13,285 bases of DNA from Dehalococcoidia bacterium (lineage in GTDB: Bacteria; Chloroflexota; Dehalococcoidia; GIF9; AB-539-J10): the NCBI GenBank assembly GCA_030603485.1, contig JAUVXS010000035.1, forward strand, positions 1 to 13,285, written 5' to 3'. Positions within the stretch are counted from its first letter, which is position 1, and each line of letters opens with the position of its first letter. Below are positions 1 to 7,532 of this stretch, in pieces. A program made the translations under genes and the position numbers. Under the pieces are notes generated by a model that was given only the letters and a program-made list of their open reading frames with translations, was not told the origin of the DNA and searched no databases.

Positions 1-80
1 TGGTTACAAAGTGGTTACGCACAACTGAAGCTAATTTTTGGGAGGTTTTAAAAAAGTGGTTACAAAGTGGTTACGCACAA
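1..80. repeat. Paired GTGGTTAC direct repeats
   Basis: The sequence TGGTTACAAAGTGGTTAC followed by GCACAA occurs at 1-24 and again at 57-80. Inside each copy the core GTGGTTAC is itself repeated 11 nt apart (cores near 1, 11, 56 and 67), about one helical turn, so a protein could bind two adjacent sites on the same DNA face. The block lies directly upstream of the first small gene. It could be an operator or iteron set for that operon, or an element-end repeat. The window starts inside the first copy, so further copies may lie to the left. The function is inferred only from the layout. Confidence 0.75.
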
Positions 81-155
81 TTTAGCTTTGGCGTCTCCAA
101 AATCACCACAAAAAAAACATATAAGCACTCCATACTTTAAATGATGGTGATCATT

Positions 156-479
156 ATGGGAAAAGCTCTATGGGAACAATCAGCTCCAGTACCAGTGCAA
201 AAGGAGGACGAGCCTCAGCCGGCTGAGGCTGTCGCTGAGCGCACTAGGGAATTGCTGGGAAACCAAGGCTGGTGCCTGTGGAAGTGCAGTACCCTGGGCG
301 GTGGCATTATAGCGGTGGTATTGGATGAGAATGTGGAAGGAGTGCCTAGGGGATATCCGGTCTACACTATGGCAGAGCTGGAGGAGCTTTGCCAGGGTAA
401 TGCAAGTGAGGCACACCTGCGGCTGGTCCATGAGGCAAAGAAGCAGGGTGCTGAAGTTATAGCCGGGGGGAGTGAATGA
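156..479 (+). CDS. Small phage-like protein of unknown function
   Basis: This encodes about 107 residues. The open frame reaches back to an ATG at 141, but the ATG at 156 is preceded by GGTGA at a 5-nt spacing and gives an N-terminus MGKALWEQ, so I prefer it. The first third is acidic and proline-rich (likely disordered). The rest looks like a compact alpha/beta domain with a Gly-Trp-Cys-Leu-Trp-Lys stretch, a hydrophobic strand (IIAVVLDENV), GYPVYT and a C-terminal helix (LRLVHEAKK). No signal peptide or membrane segment is visible. Its stop overlaps the next start (ATGA, 476-479), so it is the first gene of a translationally coupled run ending in the methyltransferase gene. I associate this kind of small ORF with prophage early regions, but I cannot name the family. 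A TATAAG at 120-125 could be a -10 box; no convincing -35 is seen. Confidence 0.65.
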   Translation: MGKALWEQSAPVPVQKEDEPQPAEAVAERTRELLGNQGWCLWKCSTLGGGIIAVVLDENVEGVPRGYPVYTMAELEELCQGNASEAHLRLVHEAKKQGAEVIAGGSE

Positions 480-739
480 GTATAGGACAATTTGAGCGTT
501 ACTGGCCCCCCGGCTGTATCTATGCTAGTTGGCCGAATTATTGGGCTTATCAGGATCTGAATCCATGGCACGGCTGGGCGTGTCCTTACGATGACCGCGA
601 GTGCCCGGGTCGTGCGGTGCAGGTGCGCCGGTGCCAGGAAGAGTTGAGTAAGAAGAAAACCTTGAAGGAGGCAACCGATGGACAAACTAGAGCTGAGGTT
701 CACCTACGAAAAGGAGACCAAGAACACCATCCGGTATAA
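476..739 (+). CDS. Trp/Cys-rich small hypothetical protein
   Basis: This encodes 87 residues. The start ATG overlaps the upstream stop by 4 nt (ATGA) and follows a G-rich Shine-Dalgarno (GGGGAG), so translation is probably coupled. The first 50 residues are unusually rich in aromatic residues (six Trp) and contain Cys14, Cys36, Cys43 and Cys53, spaced so that they might bind a metal. The second half is charged and helical. The last 62 nt overlap the next gene in another frame, which is unusual for this otherwise tightly but cleanly packed operon. The true end of the ancestral gene may be altered, or the C-terminal residues 68-87 may be a read-out caused by a frameshift. The product is not recognised. 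Context suggests a phage or integrated-element accessory protein. Confidence 0.5.
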   Translation: MSIGQFERYWPPGCIYASWPNYWAYQDLNPWHGWACPYDDRECPGRAVQVRRCQEELSKKKTLKEATDGQTRAEVHLRKGDQEHHPV

Positions 740-866
740 AGAGGAGCTTGGCCATGAGGCTCACAGTAGCCGGGATATAGCTGTCGGCACTTTATATGTC
801 CAGCGAGAGGCACTGGGGGAGCCGGTATCGCAAAGGCTTAGGGTGACTATTGAAGAGGAGGGATAA
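678..866 (+). CDS. Small conserved phage-type protein (KETKNT-RY family)
   Basis: This encodes 62 residues with a very strong start: AAGGAGG sits 6 nt before the ATG. The protein reads as a small beta-sheet domain. It has an N-terminal KETKNTIRYKEE segment, a central GTLYVQREALGEP and a final strand RLRVTIEEE. I recognise this layout (KETKNT-RY ... GTLYV-K-ALG ... L-VTI) as a recurrent small uncharacterised protein of bacterial prophages and gene clusters around phage DNA-modification genes. No function is known to me. It overlaps the preceding gene by 62 nt and its stop lies 2 nt before the ParB/methyltransferase start, so it is part of the same transcript. Confidence 0.75.
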   Translation: MDKLELRFTYEKETKNTIRYKEELGHEAHSSRDIAVGTLYVQREALGEPVSQRLRVTIEEEG

Positions 867-868
867 CT

Positions 869-2074
869 ATGAAACTAGCTGATATCATAAAAGACCCCGA
901 CATTTACCCAAGAACTCAAATATCTCACCAAACGATAGAAAATTATGCTGAGGCTCTAAAGGCCGGGGCAAGATTCCCCTCGATTCTGGTGCAAAACATC
1001 AGTGAGGATGGCAAGGCAAAAACCATTATCCTTGACGGCTTCCACAGACTGGAGGCCTATAAGAAGGCAGGGCTTGACGGGCTAGAGGTTACACATTGGA
1101 GAGATGAAATCCTAGACAAAGCGGAATGGTTAGAAAAGCTCCGCATAGTAAGCACCCAGTGTAATCTAGCCCACGGGGATAGACTGAGGGAAAGAGACCT
1201 GGAATTTCAAACTTTAAGGATTGTAGCTGGCCGCCCCATAAATGGGCTAGTAGGCATTATAAAGGAGATGGCTGACACCTTCGGGGTAAGCGAAGGCTAT
1301 ATGTCCCAGCTAATCGGTGCAGAGGTCAACCGTAGAAAGGCATCAAGGGATGCTGTTGCCTATAGGCTACATTTGCTGGGGTGGACACAGGAGGAGATTG
1401 CCGAAGTAACAGGTTTTGCAGACAGGACGGGGGTTTCCAAAATGTTGAAAATCTTTGATGGTAAACTTTTTCAACAAGAATACACCTCCGGTCTCACCCC
1501 TGAGCAGATAGCCCAATACCATAATCTTGATCAGCCCCTAGTGTGGGCAATCCTACTTGGGGGGAAGGATGACATTGATCGGTTTAAGCTGTTTGGCAAT
1601 GAGAACTATGGCAATACTCAACCGAGGATGTCCGATTTCTGGAAATTCAACCAGAGAGACCCAAGGCTCGGTTTGGCGACATTCCCTAGGAACTTATATG
1701 GGCAAGAAGTCCTAAATATTCTCTATCGCTACTCGAAACAGGGGGATTTAGTGGTTGACCCGATGGCCGGAGGGGGTGTAACCATAGATGCCTGCTTGGT
1801 AATGAATCGTAGGTGCCGGGCTTATGACATTGCTCCCACCAAGTCGGAAAGAAAAGACATTAAACAGCACGACGCCCGGGAAGAGTTACCACCAAGGGCA
1901 AAAGGCTGTGACTTAATTATTCTGGACCTTCCCTACTACAAGAAAAAAGATGAGCAAGGCTTCCTTAATTTCATGGACGAGGTATTAGATGTGTTGGAAC
2001 TTCCTGAGCCACCGGAACACTCACCGAACTGCCAGTGGTGTGGATATATCAGTAGATTGACGGAAAGAGCATAA
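869..2074 (+). CDS. ParB-domain DNA methyltransferase, C-terminus replaced
   Basis: This encodes 401 residues; the ATG follows GAGGAGG at good spacing. Residues 1 to about 95 are a ParB/Srx-like domain, with RTQISHQTIENYAEAL and the DGFHRLEAY signature. A helical DNA-binding part follows, with a helix-turn-helix near 171-195. From about 255 the protein is a SAM-dependent DNA methyltransferase: FPRNLYGQEVL, the SAM-binding motif DPMAGGG (about 297-303) and catalytic motif IV at 353-357. Motif IV reads DLPYY rather than the usual DPPY(Y/W). In this class another 80-100 residues with the remaining fold would follow. Instead, after about residue 364 the sequence changes to VLELPEPPEHSPNCQWCGY, which looks like the Cys-containing tail of a RecB/Cas4-like PD-(D/E)XK nuclease. 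I infer a deletion that fused a methyltransferase gene to the end of the neighbouring nuclease gene. The methyltransferase is therefore probably inactive; the ParB part may still bind DNA. Confidence 0.8.
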   Translation: MKLADIIKDPDIYPRTQISHQTIENYAEALKAGARFPSILVQNISEDGKAKTIILDGFHRLEAYKKAGLDGLEVTHWRDEILDKAEWLEKLRIVSTQCNLAHGDRLRERDLEFQTLRIVAGRPINGLVGIIKEMADTFGVSEGYMSQLIGAEVNRRKASRDAVAYRLHLLGWTQEEIAEVTGFADRTGVSKMLKIFDGKLFQQEYTSGLTPEQIAQYHNLDQPLVWAILLGGKDDIDRFKLFGNENYGNTQPRMSDFWKFNQRDPRLGLATFPRNLYGQEVLNILYRYSKQGDLVVDPMAGGGVTIDACLVMNRRCRAYDIAPTKSERKDIKQHDAREELPPRAKGCDLIILDLPYYKKKDEQGFLNFMDEVLDVLELPEPPEHSPNCQWCGYISRLTERA

Positions 2075-2104
2075 ATATCAAGGAAAAACAACTGCGACTG
2101 GAGA

Positions 2105-2896
2105 ATGATAGAAGAAAAATTCACAAAATCTAATTTTATAAGGGTTAGCCAAGAGGCGCTTGATTTCCTAAAAGCACTAGACCCTGTCGGAGTTAAGGGA
2201 GATCCTGTTAGGGGTAATCTCGTTTTTCTTAACCATTACCGCAATTCTTCTACATTTCTGTCAATTAAGTATCTCGTAGAACGCCAAAGGGTTGCGGATA
2301 TTTATTCGCTTTCACGCTCGATGTTTGAAAGTATCATTTCTATGGCGTTGCTATCAAAACAATTAATTCCGCAGGACATAGAGAGGTATCAAGATTTTCA
2401 ATATATTGAGATATACAAGACATACAACCACTTGAAACAAATTGGGCTTGAACGATTAAGCGGTGTTTCAGCTTCTGAAGTAGGTTTCTTAAACAGTAAA
2501 CGAAACGAATATGTAAGCAAATGGGGGAGGAGTGCAGCAACTTGGACTGGCAAACCCCTAGAACAGAATGTAAAATTAGTTGATGAGGCTTATGCACCGA
2601 CATGCAATGAAGAGCATTTTTATGAATATTTATATTGCCAGGTCTATCGCAAGGGCTCACAGGCGGCACATTCTAGTTTTGGTGGCCTAGCAAAGAGTGT
2701 AGAAGTTAATAGAGTAATGATAGACGACGTACCTCTATTGAAATTCAAAGCTAGTCAACCTCATCTGATATTTTCGTGTTTTCACAGTCTACTTGTCTTT
2801 CTTAGTTCAGCTAGATTTCTTGGTTATATTGCAGGTAGGAAGGATGTAGAAGATTATTTCCAAAAGACTGCCAGATACATTGTTTCAGAAGAGTAA
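2105..2896 (+). CDS. DUF5677-like protein, possible HEPN-type
   Basis: This encodes 263 residues, all-helical and cytosolic in appearance. The segment at about 67-105 (RSMFESIISMALLSKQ then ERYQDFQYIE) resembles the conserved core of DUF5677 proteins, where an R-(S/T)-(L/M)-F-E helix is followed by a Y-x-DF helix. Around 180-196 it has YRKGSQAAHSSFGGL. This includes R182-x6-H189, the spacing of the catalytic Rx4-6H motif of HEPN RNases, and the conserved S/H-containing helix of DUF5677. Membership is judged by eye. The HEPN idea is inference. The start is uncertain: GGAG lies almost against the ATG (2100-2103). The gene sits 30 nt after the truncated methyltransferase, is more AT-rich than it, and may be inserted cargo or a defence gene. 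It ends before a small hairpin at 2918-2932. Confidence 0.7.
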   Translation: MIEEKFTKSNFIRVSQEALDFLKALDPVGVKGDPVRGNLVFLNHYRNSSTFLSIKYLVERQRVADIYSLSRSMFESIISMALLSKQLIPQDIERYQDFQYIEIYKTYNHLKQIGLERLSGVSASEVGFLNSKRNEYVSKWGRSAATWTGKPLEQNVKLVDEAYAPTCNEEHFYEYLYCQVYRKGSQAAHSSFGGLAKSVEVNRVMIDDVPLLKFKASQPHLIFSCFHSLLVFLSSARFLGYIAGRKDVEDYFQKTARYIVSEE

Positions 2897-2917
2897 CAGA
2901 CTCTAGTTGCTTCTGAT

Positions 2918-2932
2918 GCCTGCTTGTCAGGC
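2918..2932 (+). terminator. Small hairpin after the DUF5677-like gene
   Basis: GCCTG (2918-2922) pairs with CAGGC (2928-2932) around a 5-nt loop, 22 nt after the stop codon. No T-run follows, so it is at best a weak intrinsic terminator. It could equally be incidental. Confidence 0.25.
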
Positions 2933-2971
2933 TGCATTCATAGCACGGCTACGGCTAGTATATGTTTTCCC

Positions 2972-3049
2972 TCACGCCTTAAGCTCCCTACCCTTCCAGC
3001 ATTGCTCACAGATGACCTTGGTGAAGTGGGCTATGGTTGTAGTGCTCAA
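2972..3049 (-). pseudogene. Possible small Cys-containing ORF or remnant
   Basis: Downstream of the HTH-like gene on the same strand, one frame reads 25 residues from a TTG at 3049 to a TGA at 2972. The product includes HFTKVICEQCWKGRELKA. The C-x2-C and basic, coding-like tail suggest a zinc-ribbon type small phage protein or the 3' remnant of one. No Shine-Dalgarno precedes the TTG, and the frame upstream has no ATG. The call rests on amino-acid texture alone. Confidence 0.25.
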
Positions 3050-3231
3050 TGGCCGGCATTGCCTTCTTGTGCGGCAAGCTCCGCCTCAATAAGCCTTCTC
3101 TTTAGGGTCATCCAGCTTATATCCTTCTTGGTATAGCTGTAATATCGCCGTGCGATAGTACGCCAACCTAACCCCGCCCTACGGAGCCGGTGAACTAGCT
3201 TTATGTTTATCTTGATTCGTAGTCTCCCCAT
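3046..3231 (-). CDS. Small helix-turn-helix-like DNA-binding protein
   Basis: This encodes 61 residues on the strand opposite its neighbours. The ATG is preceded by GAGGA at 6 nt, supporting a real start. The product is strongly basic in its first half. It reads like a single helix-turn-helix: LVHRLRRAGLGWRTIARRY as first helix and turn, then DISWMTLKRRLIEAEL as the recognition helix. This is similar in style to the short resolvase/MerR-like HTH proteins of phage and mobile elements. It lies between the DUF5677-like gene and the big nuclease gene and is divergent from the latter, with a 205-nt shared upstream region. It could therefore regulate the nuclease operon, although the regulatory role is pure inference from position. 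Confidence 0.55.
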   Translation of the reverse strand: MGRLRIKINIKLVHRLRRAGLGWRTIARRYYSYTKKDISWMTLKRRLIEAELAAQEGNAGH

Positions 3232-3396
3232 TTCTTGTCCTCTTAAAAACGTTCCTTTTTTTGTCTCACAGTTTCATGCTTGACCTTCAGGCATAATATT
3301 TGGCGGACCTTTTTCTAGCGAATAACTAAGCGTTACACAAAATAGCTTGTTGCGAAACTCTCAGTAGGCAAAACTAATCGGTTCATCATCTGACTA

Positions 3397-3439
3397 TTCA
3401 TACCAGTTTTACCGGCAGTGGTATAATGTTAGTAATATG
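3397..3439 (+). promoter_or_regulatory. Promoter placing the nuclease gene on a leaderless mRNA
   Basis: A perfect TATAAT lies at 3422-3427, only 9 nt before the ATG at 3437. The best upstream hexamer is TTCATA (3397-3402, 19-nt spacer), a 4/6 match to TTGACA. A normal start point 6-8 nt after the -10 box falls at about 3433-3436, right at the ATG, and no Shine-Dalgarno precedes it. The simplest reading is a leaderless transcript. The alternative is that the true start is the ATG at 3482, inside the frame, which also lacks a clear Shine-Dalgarno. Confidence 0.55.
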
Positions 3440-6400
3440 GTTCGAAAGAATTTACAGAAAGAAATAGACGAGACTATCCGGATGGAACGAGAGGATGTGC
3501 CTCATCAACATGTTAAAAATTGGTGTAAGCACATCGATATTCACCAAGAGAATGTTAGCCCTCTTGGGCAAATGGTCGGCCTTCCAATAGGAGCAAAACG
3601 CGTAGGCTGCCGCTTCCATCATGGTTATTCAGGAATGACTGTAGCGGGAACAGCAACCTTATTCATCGAAACAAACTGCTTCGATTGTCCCCACCACAAT
3701 CCTGTTACCTCTGACAATTTTGGAGAGGCCGTTATCTCAAAGGCACGAGACCGTAAGAAGGTCAAAAATGAAGTTGATAAAGCGAGTCAGTTACTACAAG
3801 GAATGACACCTTCAAATCCAGCAGAGGCGCTTGCAGCAGATGTAGAAACAGATATTAAAGCACGTGAATTGGCTGGCCTCCTATTAAGCGATGAACACAA
3901 ACAAGAGGCTGCTGATAAACTCCTCCAAGGTACTAAATATAGACCAATTATAATATCACCCAATTTAGCATCAGTGCTCATTGGAGCCTTTCTTGATACA
4001 CAGGTCGGAAGTGTTGTAATGGAAATCGTACTTCTGGCTGGGCGAGAAGATAAAAGCATACTATCCATCGCTGTCGAAGGGGCGATTGTGGCTCTCGACG
4101 AATATAGGAACATAGATTCTGCATGTATGATAGTCACCGAAGCAATTGAACAAAACGAAATTGCTTTAACTACTAAATTAATCAGTACTGTAGTTTCTTG
4201 CCTTTCAACGCCCATTGAGCCATTCCCACATTTTGGATTTCGTGATTCTAGAAAACGCCGCGAAGGGCCTGAGAAAGCCTTCAGAGCTATTGTAGAGAAA
4301 AATATTAAGCTTGCCCGTGATGTTGTAATAACTCTACTTAATTCTAGCGAATCGTACTTAGTTGCAACGGCCTGTGCAGCAGTTCAAATACTCCTAGAGA
4401 TATCACCAGAATCCATCGTAGATTATTATTTTCAGCCATTACTTAAAGCACTGTCGCAAGTACGGGAAGACGAGGAAATGTATGTGGACGCATCGATATG
4501 TGAAACGTTCGCTAAAATGCTGGTTATTGAGCCTGATGATGTATCCGAAAAGCTGTTTGATGCAATTGAAAAGGCCGACGAAGATCTACAAAAAGCATTA
4601 ATTCATGTGTTCATACGTGATGAGGTAATAAAGGTAGCTAATGTCTGGATTGGGCCCTTCATTAACCTTCTTACAAGCGAAAGCCTTAATGATCAAACAA
4701 AATTTGAGGCCTCAGATATGCTATCGCTTGCAACCAGAACAAGTACTGACATCTCATTCGATCATCTTACGCCCCTTTTTGGCGCGCTTGCAATCATTAC
4801 TGGGCGCTTGGACAGTAAAAGAGCGAACGTACCCCCATCAGATAGTCTGGACATTTCTTACCTAGAATATCAAACTGATCTTTCTGCCTTAAGCGGAGTA
4901 GCGCGCAACTTACGCGAAGTCGTTAGACACATCGGATTTATGGACATTGAGAAGACCATTATCGAGATCAAGCAATTAATTGGAAGTTCTGATACAAAAG
5001 TTGCTGCTTCTTTTAAAAGCGAACTTTTGTTGCTTCTAGGTGACATTGGAGAACGGAATACAGAGCTTACGGCAAATATAGTGCCAATGGTTTTTCCACA
5101 TCTCTTTGATACTGTGTCTTTTATTGTGCGTGGTGCTGCCGCTGAAGCTTACAGAAAGCTAGTTGTGCGTAACCGTAACTGCTTACCTGAAGACGTAATA
5201 GTGGCATTGGCAGCGTTATTAGGCGACCAGTATTTGTATCCTGTGAGAGCTGCCGTCGAAGCTTTTGAGTGGATCAAGATAGAGGACTTTAAGCTAGCTG
5301 GAAAAGTAGTTAATAGCCTAATGATCCTCTATTCGGCTTATAGGGAAGACCCTTCCCAGTATTACTTACTTGAAAAAATTTCATCTGCACTCTTAAACAT
5401 CGCAAATTCGCATACTTCATTTTTACCGTATGCTGCACTAATCATAAAAAACCTGGCGGGTCACAAGTATTTCTACTCAGCGAAGGATGGGCTTCGCCTA
5501 CTACGTAGACTTGCTCAGGGTCATATTGAGTATCAAAAGCTATATCTATCGGTATTGTTAGATTACTATTCTCAATTTAATTTGGAGATAACAACAAGTC
5601 GAAGCGGATATCACAGTGGACATAGTGATGCTGAGTTTGAGGAATTATATGACCTCGAACCAGAAACTATCAAAGCCGAATCTTCAAGGTTACTGACTGT
5701 AGCCCAAGCTCAAAAGGAGCCGCATAATCTTGTTCACTTCGCCTGTCTACTAATAACGGTTGGACTATATAAAGAAGCTGCAGCGCTGTTTGAAAGGTAT
5801 GTTGCCCTATTGCCTTCGGAGGAACGATATGATTGGCAGCGAACTCATTACAGGGCATTAGCGCTACTTTTAGTGGCGGAGACAACTATAGTAGAGTCCG
5901 ACCTGGAAAAAGCAAAGGAGACTGTAGAACAAGCCTTAGAATTAATCGGTTCGCAGGAAAAACCAAAAAGAAAACTGCCATTTGGATTGGATGAAGTTAT
6001 TCCAAAAGAGGAAGAGAAACCCGATTTTTACACTGATTGGTTACAAGTGAGAAAATCATGGTTGAATCTAAATGATAACCCAGTAGTTTTACAGGTAGCA
6101 TCGGAAGAAATAATTAGCCGGATTGAAAGATTAAAAGCAGTCATAGTTGATCAAGTTGACGAAAGAATTTTACAAGTTCAAGAAGAATTAGCCTCGGCGG
6201 CTAAATTTTTAGCACAGTGGTATCAATGTGTGCTGAACGGTGAACCGGAGCAAGATGCAAAGCGAAGCGCAATTAAAGCTCGACTATCAGAAGCACTTAA
6301 GGTCAGCCTAGCGGATGGACATGAATTGCTCGGGGGGCATATCAAGGATCAAATAAGCAGGGTTGCTTCCCTTTCACCAACTGAAGGTATGCAAGAATTC

Positions 6401-7498
6401 CTACAAAAGTTAAGACTTTTTCCGATGCCGATGCCGCGACAAGATCTGCCGGTGCCGAGGAGTTGGCGTAGTCGCATAAAGCAAGACATATCCGAAGTAG
6501 AGATCAAAGAAGAAACTGCTCCTAGTCATGCAAGAGTAGCATTCGCTAATGTTTCGATTGATGGTCAAGAAATTCCACAAATCATTAGCATGGTAGCTGG
6601 TCGCATTCACGACTTGCGAATCGAAGTAGAGCTCTTTGACCTAGACACGGAGACACTGGAACTATATCTAACACCGGTATCGACTCTTCCTGAAGATGAA
6701 TATCTTTTTCCTAGGCAACCGGTGCCTCTTTCTAAAGAAAAAAACAAGTACGAAATAAAGGGGCATCTCAAATTCGAGCATGCGCAATCAGAGTCCAGTG
6801 AACCAATTGATATAAATATTAATGCATACTTGCAGAAAACTGATGGAACAAAAGAGTCTTGCACAATCTTCGGAAAATCTCAATTAAAATTCCGAGTGCT
6901 TGATGAAGCTAGGCTATCAGCTCAGGGATCGGCGGAAGCCGAGGCTGTTGATAAGGTTTATAAAGACCTTGGGAAACTCGTTTCTGATATTTCATTATCA
7001 AAGTATACAAATGAAAAGGAAATAATCACCTGTATTATCAACTACGCTGGATATCAACTTACTGACCCAAGCTTTACAAGCTTGAAAACAGATGAGAAGG
7101 ACTTTCAGAAAGATATGTCCCGTTATTTATGTATCAAATTCAATCGTACTGACGTTCTCCGTGAGGTTCAAGCAGGTAGGGGATTTTTAGATATACTGGT
7201 ACGTGGCGTTCCGGTAGAGTTGAAGGTATTCAGGGAACAGGGAAAACTAGAGGATTTTATCGAATCAAGCTTGCCTCAGGTTACACAATATATTGTGAGC
7301 CGAGATTGCAGGCTAGGCTTACTATGTATACTGGATATCTCGGAGCGAGTGACCGCTACGCCAAGCATTATCGATGATGTGCGGGTATGCGAAGGTAGAA
7401 CTGAGAGGGGTATTGATCCTTCTCCAAAGGGAGTTATAGGTATCGCCACTGTGATAGTACGCGGAGCACTCAATCCGGCAAGTAAGCTACGTGGCTAG
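3437..7498 (+). CDS. HEAT/TPR-repeat protein with C-terminal PD-(D/E)XK nuclease
   Basis: This encodes 1353 residues, soluble, with no signal peptide. Residues about 25-90 hold a likely zinc site: Cys30, Cys58, Cys81 and Cys84, with His32, His61-62 and His86-87 nearby (ending NCFDCPHH). About 140-690 is a long run of paired amphipathic helices of HEAT/Armadillo character. About 755-840 looks TPR-like (GLYKEAAALFERYVALLP ... LEKAKETVEQALELI). A proline-rich linker (PMPMPRQDLPVP) precedes a beta-rich segment at about 1030-1156. The end is a PD-(D/E)XK nuclease fold: GRGFLDILVRGVPVELKV gives Asp1252 and Glu1261-x-Lys1263, and QVTQY gives Gln1281 and Tyr1285, matching the Q-x3-Y of RecB-like nucleases. 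The large scaffold with one terminal nuclease resembles phage-sensing proteins of defence islands. I infer a sensor/effector but recognise no named family. It is co-directional with the membrane protein 34 nt downstream. The start is discussed under the promoter entry. Confidence 0.85.
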   Translation: MVRKNLQKEIDETIRMEREDVPHQHVKNWCKHIDIHQENVSPLGQMVGLPIGAKRVGCRFHHGYSGMTVAGTATLFIETNCFDCPHHNPVTSDNFGEAVISKARDRKKVKNEVDKASQLLQGMTPSNPAEALAADVETDIKARELAGLLLSDEHKQEAADKLLQGTKYRPIIISPNLASVLIGAFLDTQVGSVVMEIVLLAGREDKSILSIAVEGAIVALDEYRNIDSACMIVTEAIEQNEIALTTKLISTVVSCLSTPIEPFPHFGFRDSRKRREGPEKAFRAIVEKNIKLARDVVITLLNSSESYLVATACAAVQILLEISPESIVDYYFQPLLKALSQVREDEEMYVDASICETFAKMLVIEPDDVSEKLFDAIEKADEDLQKALIHVFIRDEVIKVANVWIGPFINLLTSESLNDQTKFEASDMLSLATRTSTDISFDHLTPLFGALAIITGRLDSKRANVPPSDSLDISYLEYQTDLSALSGVARNLREVVRHIGFMDIEKTIIEIKQLIGSSDTKVAASFKSELLLLLGDIGERNTELTANIVPMVFPHLFDTVSFIVRGAAAEAYRKLVVRNRNCLPEDVIVALAALLGDQYLYPVRAAVEAFEWIKIEDFKLAGKVVNSLMILYSAYREDPSQYYLLEKISSALLNIANSHTSFLPYAALIIKNLAGHKYFYSAKDGLRLLRRLAQGHIEYQKLYLSVLLDYYSQFNLEITTSRSGYHSGHSDAEFEELYDLEPETIKAESSRLLTVAQAQKEPHNLVHFACLLITVGLYKEAAALFERYVALLPSEERYDWQRTHYRALALLLVAETTIVESDLEKAKETVEQALELIGSQEKPKRKLPFGLDEVIPKEEEKPDFYTDWLQVRKSWLNLNDNPVVLQVASEEIISRIERLKAVIVDQVDERILQVQEELASAAKFLAQWYQCVLNGEPEQDAKRSAIKARLSEALKVSLADGHELLGGHIKDQISRVASLSPTEGMQEFLQKLRLFPMPMPRQDLPVPRSWRSRIKQDISEVEIKEETAPSHARVAFANVSIDGQEIPQIISMVAGRIHDLRIEVELFDLDTETLELYLTPVSTLPEDEYLFPRQPVPLSKEKNKYEIKGHLKFEHAQSESSEPIDININAYLQKTDGTKESCTIFGKSQLKFRVLDEARLSAQGSAEAEAVDKVYKDLGKLVSDISLSKYTNEKEIITCIINYAGYQLTDPSFTSLKTDEKDFQKDMSRYLCIKFNRTDVLREVQAGRGFLDILVRGVPVELKVFREQGKLEDFIESSLPQVTQYIVSRDCRLGLLCILDISERVTATPSIIDDVRVCEGRTERGIDPSPKGVIGIATVIVRGALNPASKLRG

Positions 7499-7532
7499 TA
7501 AGGAAAGCCAGCACTTGAAAGAGGATGTATGA

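Noticed and set aside
1..80. CRISPR array
   Set aside because: Only two 24-nt copies are present. They are internally repetitive, with no regular spacer series or cas genes, so phased binding sites fit better.
3232..3310. Second small minus-strand ORF ending in KHETVRQKKERF just upstream of the HTH-like gene
   Set aside because: It is only about 23 codons between stops, with no acceptable start codon or ribosome-binding site.
3787..4215. 142-codon open frame antisense to the HEAT nuclease gene
   Set aside because: It is Ser/Ala-rich, has no ribosome-binding site, and is fully explained as the reverse strand of a long coding gene.
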